From Typha latifolia (Eukaryota > Streptophyta > Magnoliopsida > Poales > Typhaceae), in the NCBI GenBank assembly GCA_019914945.1, contig CM034103.1:8494001-8558000 (forward strand): a DNA stretch of 64,000 nucleotides. Reading direction: 5' to 3'. The notes below the pieces were generated by a model that did no database searches, had not been told where the DNA came from, and saw only the letters and a list, made by a program, of their open reading frames with translations. How positions within the stretch are numbered: the stretch's first letter is position 1; every line of letters begins with the position of its first letter. Position numbers and translations under genes: made by a program. Of the stretch, positions 56,351-64,000 are shown one piece after another.

Positions 56351-56859
56351 GGGCCTTTTAGATCGTTTTGAAAGAAGAGGATATTATAGATCATTTCAAT
56401 CTTCCATGTCCATCTGATGCATTCCCATACGAGCATCATTGTAAACCAAATATTCAGAATGTTGTGAAATCGATTATGGGGCATAATGCTGTGTGGGACA
56501 AAACTATGATTTGTCATATCTCTTTATAGGAAAAGTATCGTATTTTAAACTTGATTTGCTTCAATTTTTCTCCAAGGCTCACAAAAGACAACTCGACAAG
56601 GATTATGCCTATTGAATTCATGCTATTGGCACTAGTGTTCCAATTAATCTACCTTATGTGATATTCTGGTACATTACAGTTGTTGCGTCATCCTTGAAAT
56701 GTTAGGGGGGCTTTCATTAAGAGATACAATCAATCATCTCAGTTCTGATCTAGGGTAGAACTTTTTCATGCTACTTGCCACTTGGTCAGCCTAATCCACC
56801 TCGTGTGGTACGACTCCACTAACTAATGACTCATAAGCAAATAACATAACAAAATACTA
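56351..56859. other. Decayed stretch, no gene called
   Basis: Plus-strand frames read EEDIIDHFNLPCPSDAFPYE and, later, AIGTSVPINLPYVIFWYI with stops between; the second phrase resembles the plant transposon protein domain, but weakly. Confidence 0.4.
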
Positions 56860-57096
56860 GAATACAAATACTTCGTACAAGTCTTCTTCCTTTGCGTGTT
56901 TGAATGCCCTCACGAAGTCGTTCGAACCGCTAACATAGGCTCTCAGAATTTGCGTATGCTATGTAGGCATTCAAATGACTTTCTTGGCATTCAAATGCCC
57001 CAGCTAGAAATTCTTAGGTTTTGGCAAACAAGAAAAAAACTACTACAAAACCAAAGTAAGGAAAACAATAAGTGGCTAAGGAATAATGTCATATTA
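56860..57096 (-). repeat. Old Gypsy LTR end
   Basis: U3-like words (GTTCGAACC, CATTCAAATG, GCTCTCAGAATTTGCG) ending at the R2 solo LTR. With 62700-62850 (chromodomain end) it forms the LTR/internal junction of an older R2-like element. TATTA (57092-57096) is the left TSD. Confidence 0.5.
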
Positions 57097-57624
57097 TGAT
57101 AGGTTACGGTACCAAAAGATAGGGTACGAAATAATTCCTTCAAGATCTGGATGTATTATAGGAATCAGTACACGCAACTATGGGACAATATTCGCCAAAT
57201 ATTCTCCTGAAGTCAAAAATTTACGAAACCAATTTTATTAGATTTTTAACGCCATGATCTACAATTTTCGTATTTATATCCTTCCCAGATTCGAAATGAA
57301 ACTGGGACAAAAACATGAAAGAACATGGGTGATGGTGGTGGTGACGGGTGGAGTGGAAGTTAGGGTTATGGATAGTTATGGAGATGAAGGTGGATGGTGG
57401 ATGTGGTTAAGGGATATTGACGAAGGGGAAGAAATAGTCGAGATTCCAAAGAAGAGGGGTGACTCGACAGATGAGGGAGATTAGAAGCTAGGAGAAACCT
57501 TGCCAATGGTAGAGGTGGAAGGATGGTAAAGAGGGAGGAGGGAGAGAGATTAGAGAGATGATAGGAGGCAAGAAATCAATAATCCAATTCCATAATGAAT
57601 TTGACTACCATCCATATACTTATA
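57097..57624 (-). repeat. R2 solo LTR, left part (TSD TATTA)
   Basis: Starts TGATAGGTTACGG; continues at 62389-62699. Flanks TATTA at 57092-57096 and 62700-62704 match, so this is a solo LTR split by Sire-4. Confidence 0.88.
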
Positions 57625-58420
57625 TGAAAAAACCCCTAGACACACGTATGTATCTAAACACTAGGCAATGATCTTGCTCGTTCGCTTAAGTAAAAGTCGG
57701 AAGAAATATTAAAAACGAAAGCAGAGATGAACACCAAGATTTTAACGTGGAAAAAACCACGGATCCAAACTCGGATCAAAACTAATCACTAGAATAGTAG
57801 CAGTTACAAGACTGACTCACAAAACAACCCGTCAATCCAAATGACTTTGTTCCTCTTAGTCTTGCTCGCTAGAACCCACAATTCACTGCTTCTCGTGATT
57901 GAAGTCCAACCTCAGTAGCCCTCGAGATTGATCTTTCGTCTAGATAGCCCTTAAGACAAAAGCTTAAGATATGTAGATGAGAAGAGCCTTGTTAGTTGAA
58001 GAATCAATGTAGCCTCAAGAAGTCTTCTTCAATAATGTTTCTTCAACCCCCCTAGAGATAGGGCATCACAATCCTTATATATGATCTCAAGATAGAGCCA
58101 AATCAAAGTCTTATCCGTACTCACAAAAGTACAAGATAGAACCAAATCCAAGTCTTATCCGTACTCACGAAAGTCCAAGATAGAGCCAAATCCAAGTCTT
58201 ATCCGTACTCACGAAAGTCCAAGATTTTCAAACTTCATTGGTGCATTTGAACGTAGCCCAGATACATTCGAACGGCATGACTTGATCTCATCAACTTTGC
58301 TCCAATAATTTTGCAATTCTTCAAACCAGAGATTTTCTAGACTTGTGTAAAGCTCATATATATGTAAAAAATACACTTAGAATATTTTGTACACAATTGC
58401 CAACAATTAAAAACCTAACA
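57625..58420 (-). repeat. Sire-4 3' LTR
   Basis: 796 bp, TGAAAAAACCCC to CCTAACA. It has no palindrome array (two weak ATTCGAACG sites near 58266) but about three 44-bp units at 58090-58220. Confidence 0.92.
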
Positions 58421-58766
58421 ATCTCCCCCTTTGGCAATTTGTGACAAAACAACTAGATTACAAGATATTACACAGAATTCAAAATGAGCATTCAACAAGT
58501 CTAGAAGATTTCGTACTTCAATCCCTGCAAATAATAAAAATATACCAATCCAAGATCAAGTGAAAATAACTTGAAATGAATAACAATCCAAACACAAGTT
58601 ATCAAGCAAGCATTTTACAAGTATTCACACAAAGTTATTATGCAGTAAACATAAACTAGTAAACTCCCCCTACGCCAGTACTCCCCCTACACTAGTAAAC
58701 TCCTAACTCTAAACACACGTCTAGACTCACACTCACTCTCCCCTTTTTTGACACAAATGCCAAAGA
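58421..58766 (-). promoter_or_regulatory. Sire-4 PPT cluster
   Basis: CTCCCCCTTT (58423-58432), ACTCCCCCTACG (58661-58672), ACTCCCCCTACA (58680-58691) and TCTCCCCTTTTTT (58737-58749): complements of GGGGGAG tracts. Confidence 0.82.
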
Positions 58767-59060
58767 CTAGGAACTCGGAGGAAACTGACGATGAAGAATC
58801 GACAACTTGGAGTCGAGTACGGTCCTTCGACGAGCTTGCTCAGCTCGTAAATCATTCACGACCGAATGGAGGTCCTGCACTTGAGTGCTAAGCTGATCGA
58901 AACAATCAGAGAACTGTGGTAACTCCCCCTCAGTGTGAGATGAGTCATCATCCGAACTGTCATCAGAAATGTCGAGGTGTGATGAACGTCCAGCGGCGGA
59001 AGAGGACGGCTTGAGAGGAGACGACTGATCATGAACTGTCATTAGAAATAACTCCCCCTT
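58767..59060 (-). pseudogene. Sire-4 extra ORF, C-terminal piece
   Basis: Reads HDQSSPLKPSSSAAGRSSHL, an acidic Ser/Asp stretch, FDQLSTQVQDLHSVV and ends HRQFPPSS, followed by a stop. It shows the intact tail missing from Sire-1. The N-terminal and middle domain, leader and palindrome block are deleted; spacer sequence joins at about 59060. Confidence 0.82.
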
Positions 59061-60056
59061 TTTATTTAAATCACTAAAAAACACAAAAAAAATCTTTTTG
59101 GAGATACACTTCTAAAAAATTCAAAATAGATTGAAAACATAGAATATGACAATCAAATGAAATAAGTCATACACAGATCAATCAAATCATTAAGAGCATA
59201 TTATAATCAATTCTAATGCATCACTCAAGATTAAATTAATCTTGATTGATCATAACGATACGCATATGCAAGATGAGCATAGATAACATAAACCAATCTT
59301 CTTAAACAAACTTTCCTATATAAACAATGATGCAACATAGTAGTCAAACCAACTTAGTATTGAAATTTTGCACTTTTCGACTTATTCTCCATAACATAAC
59401 AGGAATTTTTCCTGTATTTTTTTACTGAAACATCTATGTGCAATGATGGCTTTCACACATGAGTAGGTAGCAATTTTCTTGTAGTACAAATCAAATAATG
59501 TGCAAGAAGAAATTCATATATGTCATTTTTTTTAAAATTTGCAAATAATGTACTGAGTCAAACTGGACTCTAAATAAGACGGCTTTCACACTAACTCATT
59601 ATAGCCCTTTTCATTGATCTTTTATGAACAAATTTTTGATGACTAAGCATGAGGTCAAACTGTGCAAATCAAGGTTAATAGTGAGCTATTTAAAAAAATA
59701 ATTCATGATATCATAGTCACTCAAGAATACACATATGTTATGAGTGCATTAAATTTGGTTTCATTATAATAAAAGTCGAGGGAGTGACAAAATCAAAATT
59801 GATACAATATACTACAAGATGACAAAATTGACTATAATAACTCATAATTAAGAGAAAAATCATATTTTTATGTCAAGAGTATATTATTGAATCTAGGAGT
59901 GCATCAATTTTTTTTTATGACAAAAACTCTCGACAAATCTGAAACTAAAACCAAAGAAAATTTCAGAGTAAAAGAAACCCAAAAAAAATGAAACGAAATA
60001 AAAAGAAAATCGCAAACTAAAAAAAAACAAATCCCAATAAAATCAGTCCAAAGCAC
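59061..60056. other. Sire-4 spacer
   Basis: Non-coding spacer homologous to 19219-20200; no gene seen. Confidence 0.8.
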
Positions 60057-60600
60057 AAATCCCTAAAGAAGTACGAAGATACTCAAATCTCTATAAATCC
60101 AAAGGTTTTGTAAACAAATCACCCAACTGTTTCTTCGTTTCAACATGTTCTAGTACTATTGTTTTGTCTTCAACTAATTCGCGTATAAAATGATGTCGGA
60201 TGTCTATATGTTTTGTACGCGAGTGTTGAACATGATTTTTCGATATATTAATAGCACTGATATTGTCATAATAAAGCACGATAGTATCTTGTTCAATGTC
60301 ATAATCCTTGACCATCTATTTCATCCATAGTAACTGAGAACAACTCCCTGCTGCAATATACTCAGCCTCCGTAGTAGATAAAGATATCGAGTTTTGTTTC
60401 TTACTATGCCAAGCAACCAGATTGTTTCCAAAATAAAAACATCCACCTAAAGTACTGTTTCTATCATCACATGAACCTGCCCAATTAGAATCCATGTATC
60501 CCGATATGATAGCACCCGAGTCATAAGTAAACCAAATACCTAAATCAACTATGCCACTGACATATTTTATGATACGTTTCACAGCAAGCAAATGTGACTC
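60057..60600 (-). pseudogene. Sire-4 RNase H
   Basis: GYMDSNWAGSCDDRNSTLGG (first catalytic Asp context DSDW is DSNW), STTEAEYIAAGS, frame break at about 60315, YYDNISAINISKNHVQHSRT, ending LFTKPLDL. Confidence 0.86.
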
Positions 60601-60606
60601 CTTAGG

Positions 60607-61374
60607 TTAAGACTGAAACCTAGCACACACACCGACACTAAATGCAATGTCAGGTCTACTAGCAGTTAAGTACAAAAGCCTATCAATCATACTCCTATAT
60701 AGTGTTTGATCAACACTTTTTCCTAAAGTGTCTTTTCCTAGTTTGGTAGTTGTACTCATAGGAGTTCTAGCATGGTTTGCATTGTTACATTTCAGATTAT
60801 GTGAAGTTCTAACAACATAGCAATTATCAGATGTTCTAGATCTAAAACATATAACATTACCATCATGATCTAGAATAGTACAATCATTTTTGGAGAATTT
60901 TACCTCATAACCTTCATCACAAAATTGACTGATGCTTAGTAGATTTGCTTTCAAGCCCTTAACATAAAAAACATTTTCAAGAATAGGAACACCTGGAGTA
61001 CTTACCTTTCCTTTACCTATTACCTTGGATGAGTTGCCATCTCCAAATGACACAACTCCCCCTTCATGTTCTTCGAGATTAGAAAATAAGGATTTGTCGC
61101 CTGACATATGTCTTGAACAGACATTGTCTAAATACCACAAGTCAGAATTTAAAACTTTCAAGGAAGTATGTACAACATAACATTTCAAGTCACTTTTCTT
61201 GACCCATATGGCCTTTGTTTTCATTCCATAAATGAAAGCACTTCTAAATTTTTGCAAAAATTTGCAACGGGGTCGAATATGCCATAGAATGCCGCAATGA
61301 AAGCATGTTGGAACAAAACCTTTTCTACTCAACCTTTGTCGAATAGTGTGACTAAAGTTTACCTTTGGTGCCAT
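60607..61374 (-). pseudogene. Sire-4 knuckle-protease fused in frame to RT end
   Basis: 255 open codons. Knuckle CFHCGILWHIRPRC, protease LWYLDNVCSRHMSGD (DNV, active-site Gly lost), ENVFYVKGLKANLLSISQF, NCYVVRTSHNLKCNN, then directly [15 protein letters not shown] and [16 protein letters not shown] from the RT/RNase H connection. The junction near 60780 removes integrase and RT (about 2 kb) without breaking the frame. It is most likely a deletion product, not a working protein. Confidence 0.85.
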
Positions 61375-62108
61375 TGAAGATTCACCAATTTATAGATTCA
61401 ACTTCAGTTTAGAAGCATTCATCCAGGATTGCTTTGTAAATGCGATTGATGACTTCAGGTATTCTTCCTTTTGTATGCGGTTGATGACTTCAGGTATTCT
61501 TCCTTTGTTTTCATCCCATAAATGAAAGCACTTCTAGATTTTTGCAAAAAATTGCAATGGGGTCGAATATGCCCTAGAATGCCGCAATGAAAGCATGTTG
61601 AAACAAAACCTTTTCTACTCAACTTTTGTCGAGGAGTGTGACTAAAGTTTACCTTTGGTGCCGTTGAAGATTCACCAGTTTGTAGATTCAACTTCAGTTT
61701 AGAAGCATTCATCTAGGATTGCTTCGTAAATGCGGTTGATGACTTCAGGTATTCTTCCTTTTGTATACCTGCAGAAATGAAGACAGTTTTGTTATTTTTT
61801 GAATTTCCAATGTATCCAACACCATACCTGTCTTTTCCAAAAATCTAAGCTTTTTGAATCTCGTCAAGTTTGTTCTTCCCTTTTAGAAATGTCACTTCCT
61901 TATGCAATTGCTCTAGTTCAATTTCATCTGCCTTCATTTTATTTTTCGCATTGTCAAGTTATTCAGAAAGGTCTTTGACACGTTCAAGCTCCAATTTGTA
62001 CTTCTCAAATTGAATTCTTTCTGGTTCAATTACCTTGAGTCATTGAAGTAGTCTAAGATTGCTTTTCTTGAGTTTAAACGACTCCACGTACAAGTCATTA
62101 TATGCCTT
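61375..62108 (-). pseudogene. Sire-4 gag C-terminal half with duplicated knuckle
   Basis: A second copy of the linker+knuckle (61712-61500: CFHCGILGHIRPHC) precedes the one in the fused frame, so about 0.25-0.3 kb is tandemly duplicated (61230-61480 against 61500-61760). In the gag-proximal copy the Sire-1 TAG is also present (CCTAGATG near 61715); the other copy has TGG. Upstream is the coiled coil to about 62108, with stops. Confidence 0.83.
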
Positions 62109-62383
62109 ATCCGAGTCTTATCCGTACTCACGAAAGTCCAAGATAGAGCCAAATCCAAGTCTTATCCGTACTCACGAAAGTCCAAGATTTTCAAACTTCG
62201 TTGGTGCATTCGAACGCGGCCCGGATGCATTCGAACGGCATGACTTGATCTCATCAACTTTGCTCCAATAATTTTGCAATTCTTCAAACCAGAGATTTTC
62301 TAGACTTGTGTAAAGCTCATATACATGTAAAAAATACACTTAAAATATTTTGTACATAATTGCCAACAATTAAAAACCTAACA
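62109..62383 (-). repeat. Sire-4 5' LTR remnant
   Basis: Last part of the LTR in plus-strand order (two 44-bp units, GCATTCGAACG words, CCTAACA end). It is joined directly to gag. Confidence 0.88.
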
Positions 62384-62388
62384 TTATA

Positions 62389-62699
62389 GATGCTACCCGA
62401 CAAGTCCTAATAATAATAAGTAACCCTAATTCTAGAGGATTTCTGCCGATTGTGTTCGAACGCGCCCGATCAAGTTCGAACGCACAAAAGACAATCTTTA
62501 TATGTGCGAACGCGATGCAAGCGTTCAAATGCGGCATTTGAACTTGCCCGACCATGTTCGAATGCACATTATGTGTTCTCTGTATTTGTGAACCTGATGC
62601 AGGCATTCGCAAGGGCGTTCAAACGCGACCTACAGGAATTTTATTTTAAGAAAAATAAACAACTAATGCAATAAAAAAAGATCATAACTAAATGTATCA
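62389..62699 (-). repeat. R2 solo LTR, right part
   Basis: U3 side with GTTCGAAC motifs (62450-62630), ending AAATGTATCA. Followed by TSD TATTA (62700-62704). Confidence 0.88.
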
Positions 62700-62704
62700 T
62701 ATTA

Positions 62705-62848
62705 GTCCTGCATGCTTTGTCCACGTTGCCCTCAAGGTGTGAAGCTAGAAAATTGTTCCATCATATCGGTCTCTAGTTCCCATGTTGCCTCATCAAATGG
62801 TTTGCCAAGTAATTCCACTAAGACTGCAAACTCCAATCTAGTCCCATG
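62705..62848 (-). pseudogene. Gypsy chromodomain end fragment
   Basis: Reading leftward the frame gives LEFAVLVELLGKPFDEATWELETDMM and a KVEQF/TLRATWTKHAG-like tail, matching the R1 chromodomain end (871-621). It is cut at about 62848 by unrelated sequence. Confidence 0.7.
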
Positions 62849-63333
62849 TCAACATCATCATCTAGGGGAGATCATGGCCATGAAGAACTCATCTCCATCC
62901 CTATGGAGATTTCCTTAGCAGCATCAGCAACTGTTGACAACAAGCCATCAGCTTGGGTGAAGACGATATTTAAAGAATTTTCAAACAAGTTGAAGGAGAT
63001 GCAACCCTCCTTCAGTATCTCAATTCAGGCTGTGGCAAAGGCCCTACTATGTGCGCACAATCACACAGCATCACTAACATTGTCGGCCATGGCAGATCAA
63101 GCCCACTCACAATAAGAAAATCTAACCCAAGAGGGAGAGGAGGTGCTGGCCCAAACCACGGGCACAGCCCCTCCTCCAGCCGTGGTGGAGGCTTCCCCAC
63201 CACCACAAACCATCCCCACAATCACTATAGTGCTAGAGCAGCCGTCAATACTGACTGTGGGGTAATCTTCCACACCCGTAGTGGGAGCTAAGGCAAAAAA
63301 GCCTAGCTTCTCACCGGCCATCATCTAAACGCA
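62846..63333 (+). pseudogene. Unrecognised ORF with two stops
   Basis: Open from 62846 (MSTSSSRGDHGHEELISIPM) to TAA at 63113-63115, continuing in frame (ENLTQEGEEVLAQTTGTAPP) to TGA near 63259 and to about 63328. The first part looks helical (VKTIFKEFSNKLKEMQPSFS); the second is Pro/Thr/Val-rich. No family recognised. It lies between two oppositely oriented R2 LTRs, so it may be internal sequence of a retroelement. Confidence 0.4.
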
Positions 63334-63339
63334 CCTGAC

Positions 63340-64000
63340 TGATACACTTAATTAGGGTCTTTTCTTATTGCATTAGTTATTTATTTTTATTAAAATAAAT
63401 TTTTTGTAGGTTGCGTTCGAATGCGGTTAGGGTCGCGCTCGAACGCCCTTGCGAATGCTAGCATTAGGTTCACCAAAACAAAGAACACAAAATGTGCGTT
63501 GGAACGCTATTAGGTGCATTAAAATGCCGCGTTCGAATGCCTACATCGCGTTCGCACATACAGAGAACGCCTTTTGTGCATTTGAACGCGATTGGGCGCG
63601 TTCGAACGGGATCGACGGGAATCTTCTAGAATTAGGGTTAAAAATTGTATTTTGGCTTATTGGCTAGCCTCAATAAAGGTGTGGATGGCAGCCAAAATCA
63701 TTATGCTATTAGATTATTGATTTTTTACCACCTATTTTCCTCTCTATTCTCTCTACCCTAATCTCCCTCCTCCCTCTTAACCAATCTACCACCTCTACCA
63801 TTGACAAGATCTCTCATAACTTGTAATCTTCCTCGTCTATCAAGTCCTCCCTCTTCCTTAAAATCTCGACCACTTTTTCCCCTTCGTCTTTATCCCTTAA
63901 CAACATCCACCCTCATCTCCATTATCATCCATAACCCTAACATCCACTTCAACCGTCAGCATAACCATCATCCGCACTAAATCATAATTTCGTCCCTATT
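63340..64000 (+). repeat. R2 LTR, plus orientation, window-truncated
   Basis: Starts TGATACACTTAATTAGGG, the reverse complement of other R2 LTR ends. U3 motifs GTTCGAA at 63410-63620, a CAATAAAGG TATA-like box near 63671-63679, then the CT-rich region. It runs off the end of the window. Confidence 0.85.

Larger units (their letters stand above)
57625..62383 (-). mobile_element. Sire-4, internally deleted sirevirus, TSD TTATA
   Basis: 4.76 kb between TTATA copies (57620-57624 and 62384-62388). 3' LTR 57625-58420, PPTs, C-terminal piece of the extra ORF, spacer, RNase H, a fused RT-end/protease frame, duplicated zinc knuckle, coiled coil, then a 5' LTR remnant (about 62110-62383). Gag N-terminus, PBS and most of the 5' LTR are lost in one deletion at about 62108; integrase and RT are lost in another. 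Confidence 0.92.

Overview
This window is nuclear DNA of a flowering plant. It is made almost entirely of nested, decaying LTR retrotransposons around one host gene, a papain-type cysteine protease (about 44715-46449). The plant assignment rests on initiator-Met tRNA primer-binding sites, a sirevirus-type Copia lineage, chromodomain and Tekay-like Gypsy lineages, plant LTR TATA/leader architecture and the SAG12/SAG39-like protease. I cannot name the species. All boundaries were placed by eye from repeat alignment, TG..CA ends, primer-binding sites (PBS), polypurine tracts (PPT) and target-site duplications (TSD).

Layout. 1-4792: minus-strand chromodomain Gypsy element R1, with no reverse transcriptase, inserted beside an R2 Gypsy LTR (4803-5652) that abuts a Gypsy RT fragment (5655-6168). 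6169-13013: very decayed Tekay-like Gypsy element with 3.1-kb LTRs. 13014-24366: plus-strand R2 Gypsy gag split by a complete sirevirus, Sire-1 (13390-23217, TSD GATCA). 24367-28960: inverted R2 pieces, a chimeric solo LTR (25715-26592, TSD CCAAT) and an inverted Tekay-like LTR fragment. 28961-41662: 3' end of another Copia element (CopC) whose LTR is split by Sire-2 (29496-40710, minus), whose own 5' LTR is split by a solo LTR (39745-40628, TSD TAGAC). 41663-47126: gene island with the protease. 47127-52401: Sire-3 (minus, 3' truncated). 52402-56350: Tekay-like Gypsy fused to R2 gag-protease fragments. 56351-64000: old Gypsy remnants, an R2 solo LTR (57097-62699, TSD TATTA) split by Sire-4 (57625-62383, TSD TTATA), an unrecognised ORF, and a plus-strand R2 LTR running off the end.

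The retroelement genes follow the usual gag-protease-integrase-RT-RNase H order (Copia) or gag-protease-RT-RNase H-integrase-chromodomain order (Gypsy). Every copy carries stops, frameshifts or deletions, so none looks autonomous. The sireviruses also carry an extra ORF downstream of pol.

The two most interesting observations are these. (1) The extra sirevirus ORF is preceded by its own promoter-like block: palindromes, a TATA-like box, a CT-rich leader and a GT-AG leader intron of 262-263 bp conserved in two copies. (2) The CpG-rich palindrome GCGTTCGAACGC and a surrounding module sit in the U3 of both the Copia sireviruses and the unrelated R2 Gypsy LTRs, which suggests a regulatory module shared between superfamilies.
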